Shown in pieces: positions 44,386 to 53,616 of a stretch of DNA of 64,000 bases (positions are counted from its first letter, which is position 1; the number at the start of each line of letters is the position of its first letter). Where the stretch lies: assembly GCF_038003085.1 (NCBI RefSeq), contig NZ_JBBOOM010000001.1, forward strand, positions 1,426,001 to 1,490,000, written 5' to 3'. This DNA is from Psychrobacillus sp. FSL K6-2836. GTDB taxonomy: Bacteria; Bacillota; Bacilli; Bacillales_A; Planococcaceae. Both the position numbers and the translations under genes were made by a program. Below the pieces are notes generated by a model. It saw only the letters and a list, made by a program, of their open reading frames with translations. It made no database searches and was not told where the DNA came from.

Positions 44386-45525
44386 TTACTTAGTTAACAT
44401 ACGAGAAATAACTAATCGTTGAATTTCCTGTGTTCCCTCATAAATTTGCGTAATTTTGGCATCACGCATATAACGTTCTACTGGGTAATCTTTCGTATAA
44501 CCATATCCGCCAAATACTTGAACAGCTTCCGTTGTTACCTTCATCGCAGTATCACCGGCCATTAGTTTAGCCATAGCCGACTCTTTGCCATATGGTAGAC
44601 CATTTGACTCTAACCAAGCAGCTTGATATGTAAGTAAACGAGATGCTTCTATTGAAGTTGCCATATCTGCAAGCTTGAAAGATACTCCTTGGTTTGCAAC
44701 GATTGGTTTACCGAACTGAACACGTTCTTTTGCATAATTTACTGATGCATCTAGTGCTCCTTGTGCGATTCCCACAGCCTGTGCAGCAATTCCGTTACGT
44801 CCGCCATCTAATGTTTTCATAGCGATAATGAACCCTTGCCCCTCTTCCCCAAGAAGATTTTCTTTTGGAATGCGGCAATTATCGAAAATAATTTCAGTAG
44901 TTGGAGATGAGCGAATTCCTAATTTTTTCTCTTTTTTACCAACAGAGAAACCTGGGAAGTCTGCTTCTACGATAAATGCACTGGTACCTTTATGCTTCGA
45001 TTCAGGATCAGTTACTGCAAAGACTACATAAATGTCTGCAATTCCACCGTTCGTAATAAATATTTTAGATCCATTTAATACATAATGATCGCCATCTAAT
45101 TTTGCAGTAGTTTTCATTCCACCCGCATCCGAACCTGAGCCTGCTTCTGTTAACCCATAACCACCGATTTTTGTACCTTCTGCCATTGGGCGAAGATATT
45201 TTTGTTTTTGCTCTTCATTGCCATATTTGAAAATCGGCCAACCCGCAAGTGATGTATGTGCAGATAAAGTTACGCCTGTCGAAGCACAAACGCGTGACAA
45301 CTCTTCTACCGCAATACAATATGCAAGATAATCGGAACCAATCCCACCGTATTCTTCAGGCCAAGGGATACCTGTTAACCCCAGCTCTGCCATCTTATCG
45401 AAAATCTCGCGGTCAAAGCGTTCCTCTTCATCTCGTTCAGCAGCTGTTGGCGCAACTTCGTTTTCTGCAAAGTCTCTTACCATTTTACGAATCATTTCAT
45501 GTTCTTCTGATAGTTGAAAGTTCAT
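44386..45525 (-). CDS. acdA: acyl-CoA dehydrogenase AcdA
   Basis: A 379-residue FAD-dependent dehydrogenase that makes 2-enoyl-CoA and passes electrons to ETF. Signatures include [17 protein letters not shown] for FAD binding, [20 protein letters not shown], and the catalytic Glu in [11 protein letters not shown] near the C-terminus. By position near fadF and by sequence it is AcdA-like. It is separated from the second dehydrogenase by a repeat array of about 290 nt, then followed closely by the TetR gene. Confidence 0.93.
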   Translation of the reverse strand: MNFQLSEEHEMIRKMVRDFAENEVAPTAAERDEEERFDREIFDKMAELGLTGIPWPEEYGGIGSDYLAYCIAVEELSRVCASTGVTLSAHTSLAGWPIFKYGNEEQKQKYLRPMAEGTKIGGYGLTEAGSGSDAGGMKTTAKLDGDHYVLNGSKIFITNGGIADIYVVFAVTDPESKHKGTSAFIVEADFPGFSVGKKEKKLGIRSSPTTEIIFDNCRIPKENLLGEEGQGFIIAMKTLDGGRNGIAAQAVGIAQGALDASVNYAKERVQFGKPIVANQGVSFKLADMATSIEASRLLTYQAAWLESNGLPYGKESAMAKLMAGDTAMKVTTEAVQVFGGYGYTKDYPVERYMRDAKITQIYEGTQEIQRLVISRMLTK

Positions 45526-45584
45526 TGTAAATCCCGCCTTTTTTGGTTGTAGTTTGGTTGTTTATTGGAGCAGCGAGAGGGGGT

Positions 45585-45788
45585 CTCTCGTATAGCTTGT
45601 GATCTCTCTCAGATAACCGGTATTCTCTCTCGCATAGAACGGTAGCGCTCTCGTATAGCTTACGGTCTCTCGCATAGCTTGCGATCTCTCTCAGATAACC
45701 GGTATTCTCTCTCGCATAGAACGGTAGCGCTCTCGTTCTGCTTGCGGTCTCTCTCGAATAACCGGTATTCTCTCTCATATAAAACATA
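45585..45788 (-). repeat. array of TATACGAGAG repeats, 21-nt period (minus orientation)
   Basis: About ten units of CTCTCGTATA or variants (CTCTCGCATA, CTCTCAGATA), nearly all 21 nt apart with one 19-nt step. A block of three units (ending in CTTGTGATCT, CCGGTATTCT, GAACGGTAGCG) recurs. The array fills the gap inside an otherwise compact operon, between two acyl-CoA dehydrogenase genes. Confidence 0.93.
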
Positions 45789-45812
45789 ATTGCTTGATTT
45801 CAAACTCCAGAT

Positions 45813-46949
45813 TTAATGCGTTAGATGTTTTGCAATTACAATGCGCTGGATTTCACTTGTGCCTTCGTAAATTTCTGTGATTTTTGCATCACGGAAATAG
45901 CGTTCTACTGGATAATCCTCTGTGTAGCCGTAACCACCGAATACTTGAACTGCTTCAATCGCTACGTCTACTGCGGTTTTGGAGGCAAATAGTTTAGCCA
46001 TGGATGCTTCTTTGCCACAAGGAAGTCCTTGTTCACGAAGACTCGCAGCACGATAGACTAGTAATCTAGCTGCTTCTACTGCTGTACCCATGTCAGCTAG
46101 CTTGAATCCAACACCTTGGTTTGCTGCGATTGGTTTACCAAATTGCACCCGTTCTTTTGCGTATCCTACAGCGGCTTCGAAAGCGGCTTCTGCAATACCA
46201 AGTGCTTGCGTTGCAATACCTATACGCCCGGTGTTAAGGTTGGCCATTGCAATTTTAAAGCCTTCTCCTTCTTCACCAAGTCTGTTTTCCACAGGTATTT
46301 TCATATCTTCAAATGTAAGTTCTACGGTTCTAGATCCATGGAGCCCCATTTTTTGTTCATCTTTCCCAACGATAAATCCTGGTGTGTCCTTCTTGACGAT
46401 AAATGCTGTAATGCCTCTAGAGCCGAGTGAGGGATCAGTCGATGCAAAAACAATATTCACATCTGCTTCTCCACCATTTGTAATAAATACCTTTGAGCCG
46501 TTTAATACATAGTGGTCGTCTTTTTTGACAGCTTTTGTTTTCAGAGCACCGGCGTCTGATCCTGCAGAGGCTTCTGTTAAGCAAAAGGCACCCAAGTATT
46601 CACCAGTTGCAAGCTTCGGAATGTATTTATCTTTTTGTTGCTCTGTACCGAAATATAGTATTGGATTAGTTCCAACTGAAGTATGAACGGAAAGTACTAC
46701 CCCTATTACCGCACTCACTTTTGAAAGTTCGTTAATTGCAATTACATAGCTTGTAAAATCCATTTCAGAGCCACCATATTGTTCTGGAACGGTGATGCCC
46801 ATCAGGCCTAGTTCTCCCATTTTTTTCAAAATTTCTCGAGGAAACTCTCCTTGCTCCATTCGTTCAATAAAAGGTTCAATTTCTGTTTTAGCAAAATCCC
46901 TGACCATGTTGCGCATCATTAGTTGTTCTTCAGTAAACTTTAGCTCCAT
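45813..46949 (-). CDS. short-chain acyl-CoA dehydrogenase
   Basis: A 378-residue dehydrogenase of the short-chain or butyryl-CoA type, about as long as AcdA and clearly a paralogue. It has [38 protein letters not shown] and the catalytic Glu in EIYEGTSEIQRIV. It follows the 3-hydroxyacyl-CoA dehydrogenase gene by 14 nt. It may be MmgC- or Bcd-like; the substrate cannot be told from sequence alone. Confidence 0.93.
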   Translation of the reverse strand: MELKFTEEQLMMRNMVRDFAKTEIEPFIERMEQGEFPREILKKMGELGLMGITVPEQYGGSEMDFTSYVIAINELSKVSAVIGVVLSVHTSVGTNPILYFGTEQQKDKYIPKLATGEYLGAFCLTEASAGSDAGALKTKAVKKDDHYVLNGSKVFITNGGEADVNIVFASTDPSLGSRGITAFIVKKDTPGFIVGKDEQKMGLHGSRTVELTFEDMKIPVENRLGEEGEGFKIAMANLNTGRIGIATQALGIAEAAFEAAVGYAKERVQFGKPIAANQGVGFKLADMGTAVEAARLLVYRAASLREQGLPCGKEASMAKLFASKTAVDVAIEAVQVFGGYGYTEDYPVERYFRDAKITEIYEGTSEIQRIVIAKHLTH

Positions 46950-46963
46950 TATATATGCCCCTT

Positions 46964-47815
46964 TTAATCGTAAGTGTAGAAACCTCTACCAGATTTCTTC
47001 CCTAACCAGCCAGCTTTTACGTATTTTCTAAGAAGTGGACATGGGCGATATTTACTGTCGCCAAATCCTTCATGTAAGATTTCCATAATGTAGAGGCAAG
47101 TATCTAAACCGATAAAATCTGCTAGTTGCAGAGGTCCCATTGGGTGGTTCATCCCCATTTTCATCACATCATCAATAGCTTCTTTAGATGCAACACCCTC
47201 ATACAGCGTATAGATTGCTTCGTTGATCATTGGCATTAAAATGCGGTTAGATACGAATCCAGGAAAGTCATTCACCTCTACTGGTACTTTGCTTAGTTTC
47301 GTTGTCATTTCTTCAACTGCTGTGTATACTTCATCGGATGTAGCGAGCCCGCGAATGATTTCCACTAACTTCATAACTGGAACTGGATTCATGAAATGCA
47401 TACCAATTACTTGCTCTGGACGGTTCGTCGCAGCAGCAATTTCTGTAATTGGTAGCGACGATGTGTTTGTTGCAAGTATTGTATGAGTCGGTGTAATTTC
47501 GTCTAATTGCTTGAAAATAGACTGCTTGATCTCCATGTTTTCGACTGCAGCTTCGATCACAATATCAACATCACTTGCATCTTCAATGGATAGTGACATT
47601 GTAATTTTATTTAACACTGATTGTTTTTCCTCTTCGGTCATTCGACCTTTTTCTACATTTCGGGAAAGGTTTTTTGTAATTGTTTGGATTCCGCGATCGT
47701 AAAATTGTTGTTCACGATCATTTAGTTTTACTTCAAATCCTGCTTGAGCGCATACTTGAGCAATTCCAGAACCCATCTGTCCTGCTCCAATTACCATCAC
47801 TTTTTGGATATTCAT
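46964..47815 (-). CDS. mmgB: 3-hydroxybutyryl-CoA dehydrogenase
   Basis: The 283-residue product oxidises 3-hydroxyacyl-CoA with NAD(P). The Rossmann motif VIGAGQMGSGIAQVCAQAGF is at residues 7-26, the catalytic His region is IGMHFMNPVPVMKLVEII, and PGFVSNRILMPMINEA follows. It overlaps the thiolase gene by 4 nt. The thiolase-hydroxyacyl dehydrogenase-acyl dehydrogenase order resembles the mmgABC genes of Bacillus subtilis, so the symbol is by analogy. Confidence 0.92.
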   Translation of the reverse strand: MNIQKVMVIGAGQMGSGIAQVCAQAGFEVKLNDREQQFYDRGIQTITKNLSRNVEKGRMTEEEKQSVLNKITMSLSIEDASDVDIVIEAAVENMEIKQSIFKQLDEITPTHTILATNTSSLPITEIAAATNRPEQVIGMHFMNPVPVMKLVEIIRGLATSDEVYTAVEEMTTKLSKVPVEVNDFPGFVSNRILMPMINEAIYTLYEGVASKEAIDDVMKMGMNHPMGPLQLADFIGLDTCLYIMEILHEGFGDSKYRPCPLLRKYVKAGWLGKKSGRGFYTYD

Positions 47816-49020
47816 ACTTTGCTGCCTCCTGTTTTTGGAACTTCAATCATGATGGCATCTCCTTGACCTCCACCAGAACAAATGGCTGCGATACCGATAC
47901 CTCCGCCACGACGCTTCAATTCATAAGCAAGCGTTAGTATGATACGCGCACCAGATGCTCCTATTGGATGACCAAGTGCAACTGCTCCGCCATTTACATT
48001 TACTTTTTCTTCGTCTAAACCTGCTAGTTGGCTACTCACTAATGCAACAGCTGCAAAAGCTTCGTTTATTTCAAATAAATCGATATCCTCTAAGTTTTTG
48101 CCTGTTTTCTCTAGGATTTTGTTAATAACTAATCCAGGGGTTTGTGGGAATTTTTCAGGTTCAATCGCTACTTCCGCATGTCCAATAACGTACGCAAGAA
48201 CTTCTTTTCCGAGTGATTTTGCTTTTTCCTCACTTGTTAAAACAATTGCACATGCTCCATCATTAATACCAGGTGCGTTTCCTGCTGTGATCGTTCCTTC
48301 TTTTCCGAATGCTGGCTTTAGAGTAGCTAGTGATTCCAATGATGTATTGCGACGTGGTGATTCGTCTTCTTTTACAACGATTGGATCCCCTTTTCGCTGT
48401 GGAATTTCGAGTGGGACAATTTCTTCTCCTAAAATCCCATTATCTATAGCCTTTAAAGCGAGGTCATGACTTCTAAACGACCAGGCATCTTGTTTTTCAC
48501 GAGATAACTCAAACGTTTCTGCTGTCGAGTTACCGTATGTTCCCATATGAACATTTTTTGGATGGAATGAACAAGATAGACCGTCGTAAACCATACCGTC
48601 GACCATAGTTGCATCCCCCATGCGCAAGCCAAATCTACCCTTTGGTAAATAATAAGGTGCATTGGACATCGATTCCATGCCACCCGCTACTATAATTTCC
48701 TCGTCACCTAGTCGGATCAATTGATCGGCGAGTGTGACACTTCGCATTCCAGAGGCACATACTTTATTGATCGTTTCTGTTTTTACTGACCAGGGAATTC
48801 CTGCTTTAGTTGCTGCTTGTCGAGAAGGAATTTGCCCTTGCCCTGCTTGTAGAACAGTCCCCATAATTACTTCGTCTACATGCTCAGGGTTAATACCTGT
48901 GCGATTTAGTGCTTCTTTAATTGCTACTCCGCCAAGATCTGAGGCAGTTAAAGTACTCAATGCCCCTCCAAATTTACCAAAAGCTGTACGTGCTCCATCT
49001 AAAATAACTGTTTTCGTCAA
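47812..49020 (-). CDS. mmgA: acetyl-CoA C-acetyltransferase (thiolase)
   Basis: A biosynthetic/degradative thiolase that joins or cleaves acetyl-CoA units. The product of about 402 residues has the acylated Cys in TINKVCASGMRSV, the EAFAAVAL motif, GHPIGASGARI with the catalytic His and the second Cys in AAICSGGGQGD. The start is probably TTG at 49020 with GGGG 8 nt upstream; a GTG at 49029 overlaps that site. It heads the operon running to icmF, under a FadR-like operator. Confidence 0.92.
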   Translation of the reverse strand: MTKTVILDGARTAFGKFGGALSTLTASDLGGVAIKEALNRTGINPEHVDEVIMGTVLQAGQGQIPSRQAATKAGIPWSVKTETINKVCASGMRSVTLADQLIRLGDEEIIVAGGMESMSNAPYYLPKGRFGLRMGDATMVDGMVYDGLSCSFHPKNVHMGTYGNSTAETFELSREKQDAWSFRSHDLALKAIDNGILGEEIVPLEIPQRKGDPIVVKEDESPRRNTSLESLATLKPAFGKEGTITAGNAPGINDGACAIVLTSEEKAKSLGKEVLAYVIGHAEVAIEPEKFPQTPGLVINKILEKTGKNLEDIDLFEINEAFAAVALVSSQLAGLDEEKVNVNGGAVALGHPIGASGARIILTLAYELKRRGGGIGIAAICSGGGQGDAIMIEVPKTGGSKV

Positions 49021-49069
49021 TGTAGACACCCCTTTTTGTATGCGCTTTCAACCTTTCGAAAATAAAAAA

Positions 49070-49087
49070 CGACTGAACGCTCGCTCG
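49070..49087 (-). promoter_or_regulatory. FadR-like operator before the thiolase operon
   Basis: The plus-strand sequence CGACTGAACGCTCGCTCG matches the operator in the fadF promoter at 14 of 18 positions (compare TGACTGAACGCTCATTCA). It lies 50 nt upstream of the thiolase start. No clear promoter boxes were assigned. Confidence 0.5.
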
Positions 49088-49101
49088 ATTTCATTTGAAA
49101 G

Positions 49102-49129
49102 AAAAAAGGGAGTAAAATTTACTCCCTTG
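49102..49129 (-). terminator. intrinsic terminator of fadF
   Basis: On the minus strand AAGGGAGTAAA and TTTACTCCCTT pair with a minimal loop, followed by TTTTC. It lies about 90 nt after the fadF stop. Confidence 0.8.
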
Positions 49130-49221
49130 CTATTAATTCTAGTTTACGAAACTATGAGACTATTTGCAATATCTTTATTGTTGTCCAGACTCCAGTGCAT
49201 AGGCACTTGCGCTTTTTCTTA

Positions 49222-51378
49222 TTATTGAATAACTGGCTCTAACTCTTCCTCTTCCGCCGGCGGAACGAATTCTCCAAATACCGATTTCTCTAGAAGCTCT
49301 GCAATATCATATGTGCCAACTGTTTCTTCTACTTCCTTCGCTTTCGTTCCATCTGATAACATTGTTAAGCAGTAAGGACATCCAGAAGATATAATAGTTG
49401 GATTTACTTCTAATGCTTGTTCTGTACGAGCTACGTTTACACGATTTCCAACATGCTCTTCCATCCACATTAGTCCGCCACCAGCTCCACAGCACATACC
49501 CGTTTCGCGATTACGATCCATCTCTACTAACTTCACTCCTGGAATTGCTTTTAATACTTCACGTGGAGCATCGTATACATCATTGTAGCGTCCTAAGTAA
49601 CAGGAATCGTGGAACGTAATCGTTTCTTCCACTGCATATTGCGGCTTCAAACGACCTTCCTGAACTAGGTCATAAAGCATTTCTGTATGATGGAGCACTT
49701 CTCCATTCCATCCAAAATCACCATATTCATTTTTAAAGATATTATATGCATGCGGGTCGATCGTGACAATCTTCGTTACCCCTGCTTTTTCAAATTCTGA
49801 AATATTTGATCCTGCTAGCTCTTGGAATAAAAACTCATTTCCTAATCGACGTGGTGTGTCACCAGAATTCTTTTCTTTATTGCCAAGTATCGCAAATTTA
49901 ATTCCTGCTTCATTCATCAAACGTGCAAATGATAAAGCGATTTTTTGTGAGCGGTTGTCGAAGGATCCCATCGAACCAACCCAGAATAGGTATTCAAATT
50001 CTTCTCCCGCTTTTGAAACTTCTTTCACTGTTGGAATATGGATATCTGGACGAGCATCTCTCCAGTTTTCTTTCTCTTTACGATTAAGTCCCCATGGATT
50101 TCCTTGGCGCTCGATATTCGTCATTGCGCGTTGTGCATCAGGATTTACTTTCCCTTCTGTCATTACTAGGTAACGGCGAAGGTCGATAATTTTATCTACA
50201 TGCTCGTTCATAACTGGACATTGATCCTCACAGTTACGACAAGTTGTACAAGCCCAAATTTCTTCTTCAGTAATTACATCTCCAATTAGAGATGGGCTAT
50301 AAATATCTTCGATTACTGCTCCTTCTGCTCCTGCAGCCATCGCAAGCTGATTTCCTTTTGTTCCTTGGAAAGCTAGTGCTGGTACCCAAGGTTTTTTCTT
50401 CGTTTCTACTGCTCCAGTAAATGTTAAGTGATCGCGTAATTTCACGATTAAATCCATTGGAGATAGCATTTTCCCTGTTCCAGTTGCAGGACACATATTC
50501 GTACAGCGACCACATTCTACACATGCGTAGAAGTCGATCATTTGTGCTTGCGTAAAGTCTTGAATACGACCAACCCCGAACGAAGGCATTTCTTCTTCAG
50601 CTTCTGGGTCTTCGTTTTCCTCTTCTTCAAAATTGATCGGACGTAATCTACCAACTTTGTCTAAACGGTGGAAGTATACGTTTGCTGGTCCAGTGATTAA
50701 ATGAAAATGCTTTGATTGTGGTACATATACTAAGAATGTTAGCAGGAATAATAAATGTACCCACCACATGATATAAAATACCGTTATTGCCGCAGCTTCA
50801 GGTAACCAGCCAAAAATAAACGCCATAGAAGATGCAACTGGCTCTGACCAAGTTGCTTCGTGACCATGCCAAATCATTGCCATACCGTTACCAACTAAAA
50901 CGGAAACCATCAATCCGCCGATGAAAATTAGCACCAAGCCACTTTTCCACCCGCGCTTTAAGCGAACTAACTTTTCAATATAACGACGGTAGAATGCCCA
51001 AACGACAGCAACTAAAATTACTAAGGTAACAATTTCTTCAAAAAACGTAAATGCTGGATACAATGGTCCAAGCGGTAAATGTGAACCAGGTGCTAAGCCT
51101 TTCCAAATAAAATCAATAGCACTTAGTTGTACAAGTAAGAAACCATAGAAGAACATAACGTGAATAGCTCCACTCTTTTTATCTTTTAATAGTTTCTTTT
51201 GACCAAAAACATACACCCAAATTTTGCGAAGTCTTTCCTTCACATTATCTTCAAATTCGACTTTTTTCCCTAGTTTGATGTACGTATATCTTGTTTTCAA
51301 CAAATATGCGAACAATCCTAAAGCATACAAAACTACTGCTATAAACAGTACCCAGTTTGCGATTAACAATGGATTCAT
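49222..51378 (-). CDS. fadF: FadF-type membrane (Fe-S) oxidoreductase for ETF
   Basis: A 718-residue membrane protein thought to pass electrons from ETF to quinone. The N-terminal part has about six helices (residues 1-230) of the NarI type, then an acidic linker, two 4Fe-4S motifs (CVECGRCTNMCP near 285 and CTTCRNCEDQCP near 375), and a C-terminal pair of CCG domains, ending with GMCCGAGGGLMWM. It has its own promoter with an embedded FadR-like operator. etfA and etfB are not in the window. Confidence 0.93.
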   Translation of the reverse strand: MNPLLIANWVLFIAVVLYALGLFAYLLKTRYTYIKLGKKVEFEDNVKERLRKIWVYVFGQKKLLKDKKSGAIHVMFFYGFLLVQLSAIDFIWKGLAPGSHLPLGPLYPAFTFFEEIVTLVILVAVVWAFYRRYIEKLVRLKRGWKSGLVLIFIGGLMVSVLVGNGMAMIWHGHEATWSEPVASSMAFIFGWLPEAAAITVFYIMWWVHLLFLLTFLVYVPQSKHFHLITGPANVYFHRLDKVGRLRPINFEEEENEDPEAEEEMPSFGVGRIQDFTQAQMIDFYACVECGRCTNMCPATGTGKMLSPMDLIVKLRDHLTFTGAVETKKKPWVPALAFQGTKGNQLAMAAGAEGAVIEDIYSPSLIGDVITEEEIWACTTCRNCEDQCPVMNEHVDKIIDLRRYLVMTEGKVNPDAQRAMTNIERQGNPWGLNRKEKENWRDARPDIHIPTVKEVSKAGEEFEYLFWVGSMGSFDNRSQKIALSFARLMNEAGIKFAILGNKEKNSGDTPRRLGNEFLFQELAGSNISEFEKAGVTKIVTIDPHAYNIFKNEYGDFGWNGEVLHHTEMLYDLVQEGRLKPQYAVEETITFHDSCYLGRYNDVYDAPREVLKAIPGVKLVEMDRNRETGMCCGAGGGLMWMEEHVGNRVNVARTEQALEVNPTIISSGCPYCLTMLSDGTKAKEVEETVGTYDIAELLEKSVFGEFVPPAEEEELEPVIQ

Positions 51379-51462
51379 CTTATTTCTCCCCCTCTGAGTT
51401 GTAAAATGACATTATGAATAGAATAATACATTAGATTCTTAAACTAATATATAAGTAATTCC

Positions 51463-51491
51463 ATATTAAAACTGAATGAGCGTTCAGTCAA
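51463..51491 (-). promoter_or_regulatory. fadF promoter with embedded FadR-like operator
   Basis: On the minus strand TTGACT (plus 51486-51491), a 17-nt spacer and TAATAT (plus 51463-51468) form a sigma-A promoter. The plus-strand TGAATGAGCGTTCAGTCA (51473-51490) overlaps the -35 and spacer; its half-sites match the Bacillus FadR consensus (TGAATGA and TCATTCA) apart from one base in the second half. Repressor binding would block polymerase directly. Confidence 0.75.
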
Positions 51492-51643
51492 CAGTTATTT
51501 ATTCGGATTGGTGCGAATTTTGTAATTTTTTCTGATGAAAGATTGGATTGAACGAGAGAATCTGTATTATATGAGATATTTTCACATATCGGGATTTAAA
51601 TTATGGAATAATTATCCTTAACGGCAGTAATCATAGTGCATCC

Positions 51644-51847
51644 GCAAGTATCTCTATATCGAAAGCAAGTAAACTATGAGATTGCCTCCTTCAACGAGAG
51701 ATATTGTACTCTATATGAGAGAGAATCCGACCTATACGAGAGCGATACACCTGTCCGAGAAGTTATTATACTTTATGCGAGAGAGGTACCAATCTATACG
51801 AGATGGATTGTACCCTATATGAGAGAGCTAATAGCCTATACGAGAGC
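51644..51847 (+). repeat. composite array: GCAAGTAAAC units followed by TATACGAGAG units
   Basis: GCAAGT cores at 51644 and 51665 (21 nt) are followed by ACGAGAG or ATGAGAG cores near 51694, 51715, 51736, about 51756, 51777, 51798, 51819 and 51840, mostly at 21-nt steps. Both core types share the same orientation. The rest of the fadF-cblS gap (51379-51643) holds the fadF promoter and a few isolated core-like copies near 51551-51577. Confidence 0.85.
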
Positions 51848-51860
51848 CATCACATTTCCC

Positions 51861-51893
51861 CAAAACAAAAAGCCATCTCACAACGAGATAGCC
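51861..51893 (-). terminator. intrinsic terminator of the cobalamin cluster
   Basis: On the minus strand GGCTATCTC and GAGATGGC pair around a 5-nt loop, followed by TTTTTGTTTTG. It overlaps the last codons and stop of cblS and ends the 10-kb operon. Confidence 0.85.
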
Positions 51894-52543
51894 TCAAAAT
51901 AATCACCAAAATGAAGTTTTGCTTCTTTTTCTTTAAAAATATCAATTCCAAGTAGTACCGTGGTAGCTGGTCCTGCTGATTTTTCCATATCCCAGCCAAC
52001 TAAATTACCAGCAAGACCTAGTCGTTCACACTCGCCTTTAATTCCGGTAGATCCAACCGGCCAGACCCGATGCACAAGTCCAGTATTTTTGGCATCTCTA
52101 ATTTTTTTCAAGTTAGCGATATAATCTTCATCCGTGATGACTTCCTCACCGACACTTGGCTTGCCATATGCATACCAACGGATTTCTTTACAGTTTTCTC
52201 CAACTTGCTCACCTAGCATTGTCACAGCTATTGCCGACTGTAATGTTTCAATATTCGTCTCACTGCTTCCCGTAATCTCCGGACATTTTAAGCCAATTTC
52301 GTTAAACAGCTTTTCAATTCCAGCAACATATTTAGTCCAGCTTTGATCGCCAGAAAAGTTATGAACGACAATGGACTGTGGAGTTGCATTAGCAGCCCAT
52401 TGTTCGAGTAAGGCAACTCTGGTTGCAAAATAAGAAACTATTTCGTCCGGAGTTGAAACAACATCATCCACTTTTTCTCCGATGCCTGCGGAGTTGTCTG
52501 TCGTCAAAACGAATCCATTTGGCAATAAAACAGCATTACGCAT
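51878..52543 (-). CDS. cblS: alpha-ribazole kinase CblS-like (AIR synthase-related)
   Basis: A 221-residue protein. The N-terminus (LTTDNSAGIGEKVDDVV and TRVALLEQWAANATP) resembles the first domain of the PurM/ThiL ATP-binding superfamily. Known work on Geobacillus and Listeria describes CblS, an alpha-ribazole kinase paired with the transporter CblT. Here it overlaps the cblT-like gene by 8 nt at the end of a cobalamin salvage operon that lacks CobT, which fits that role. The identification rests on superfamily likeness and context. Confidence 0.65.
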   Translation of the reverse strand: MRNAVLLPNGFVLTTDNSAGIGEKVDDVVSTPDEIVSYFATRVALLEQWAANATPQSIVVHNFSGDQSWTKYVAGIEKLFNEIGLKCPEITGSSETNIETLQSAIAVTMLGEQVGENCKEIRWYAYGKPSVGEEVITDEDYIANLKKIRDAKNTGLVHRVWPVGSTGIKGECERLGLAGNLVGWDMEKSAGPATTVLLGIDIFKEKEAKLHFGDYFEAISL

Positions 52544-53018
52544 GAGTTTTCACTCGAGCCAATACTCGCTCAACTGCTGGAGAGACAATCATAGCAATTG
52601 CCGCGTTCAAAATAGTCGCTAATGTGATGCCAGGAAGTGCCGACACAAAAAATGCAGGTGAAATAATCCAGTAAAACGGAAGTGTTGCCAGCACACTATT
52701 CGCAATGATAAAGAAAATCCATTTCCAAATGTGATGCCCTGCTTGGTGCAGCTTTGTGTAAATATATAAAATCACAAACATTTCTATAGCAATAATTATA
52801 TGCAGTGGTCCTAACGGAAACCCCGCGTATAAAGAGGATGATAAGTGACCAATTAGTGATGCTGCTCCCGCATAAATCGGAGGCAGAAAGGACGCTGAAA
52901 TCAGGGCAGGTACCGTATCTAAGGCGGCACTTCCGATCCCGACTGGAACTTTTATAAAGGCCCCGATCGCACATAGCGCTGCAAACATTGCTGCGAGTGT
53001 TAATAATCGAAGTTTCAT
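52536..53018 (-). CDS. cblT: ECF-type substrate-binding membrane protein, CblT-like alpha-ribazole transporter
   Basis: A 160-residue protein with five or six membrane helices and the S-component look of ECF transporters (LAAMFAALCAIGAFIKVPVG, TVPALISASFLPPIYAG). CblT imports alpha-ribazole in Firmicutes that lack CobT. It overlaps cblS by 8 nt and follows pduO by 5 nt. No energy-coupling ATPase is nearby, so it would use shared ECF modules or act alone. Confidence 0.7.
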   Translation of the reverse strand: MKLRLLTLAAMFAALCAIGAFIKVPVGIGSAALDTVPALISASFLPPIYAGAASLIGHLSSSLYAGFPLGPLHIIIAIEMFVILYIYTKLHQAGHHIWKWIFFIIANSVLATLPFYWIISPAFFVSALPGITLATILNAAIAMIVSPAVERVLARVKTHA

Positions 53019-53023
53019 ACGAT

Positions 53024-53614
53024 TTACTTCCCTTCTTTCTTCTCGCTTCCTACGTTTTTAAATACCTTTGCACTGCGCACGTATTCAACGTCTGATACGT
53101 TTTCTCTCACATTTGCTACACGAGCAGCTGCAAATAGATAATCCGATAAGCGGTTTAAATAACGTTGTACTACTGTTGGCACATCCTCTTGTGTCTTCGT
53201 TAACGTCACAGTCAAACGCTCCGCACGTCTAGTAACTGTCCGCGCAATATGAAGCGTTGCCGCAGCAGGAGTTCCACCTGGTAAGATGAATCGTTCTAAA
53301 ATTGGCCCTTCTTCTACCAGCACATCGATTCGTTTTTCCATTGCATCGATTGCTTCGTCTGTCATTTTATATACGCGACGATTTGAAACATTTGCAAGAT
53401 CACCGCCACAATCAAATAGTTCATGCTGAATCGTTTCTAAATCCTCTAAAATATCCGCAAATTTCGCCGGATCTAGCTCTGTTACTGCTTTTCCGATAAA
53501 TGAGTTAACTTCATCAATCGTTCCGTAAGCCTCCACTCGGATATCGTCTTTGTCCGTTCTTCCCCCGATCAAACCTGTTTGACCTTTGTCACCCGTTTTA
53601 GTATAAATTTTCAT
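53024..53614 (-). CDS. pduO: cob(I)alamin adenosyltransferase, PduO type
   Basis: This enzyme adds the 5'-deoxyadenosyl group to cobalt(I) corrinoids. The 196-residue product has the PduO-type start KIYTKTGDKGQTGLIGG, the FILPGGTPAAATLHIARTVTRRAER core that binds ATP, and VQRYLNRLSDYLFAAAR. It lies between the short CobU-like gene (2 nt) and cblT (5 nt). Confidence 0.95.
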   Translation of the reverse strand: MKIYTKTGDKGQTGLIGGRTDKDDIRVEAYGTIDEVNSFIGKAVTELDPAKFADILEDLETIQHELFDCGGDLANVSNRRVYKMTDEAIDAMEKRIDVLVEEGPILERFILPGGTPAAATLHIARTVTRRAERLTVTLTKTQEDVPTVVQRYLNRLSDYLFAAARVANVRENVSDVEYVRSAKVFKNVGSEKKEGK

Positions 53615-53616
53615 CT

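Noticed and set aside
45497-45787. Minus-strand frame of 96 codons between the two acyl-CoA dehydrogenases
   Set aside because: It lies almost wholly in the TATACGAGAG array and overlaps the acdA start.
51636-51902. Plus-strand frame of 88 codons downstream of cblS
   Set aside because: It is composed of array units and runs into the cblS terminator on the other strand.
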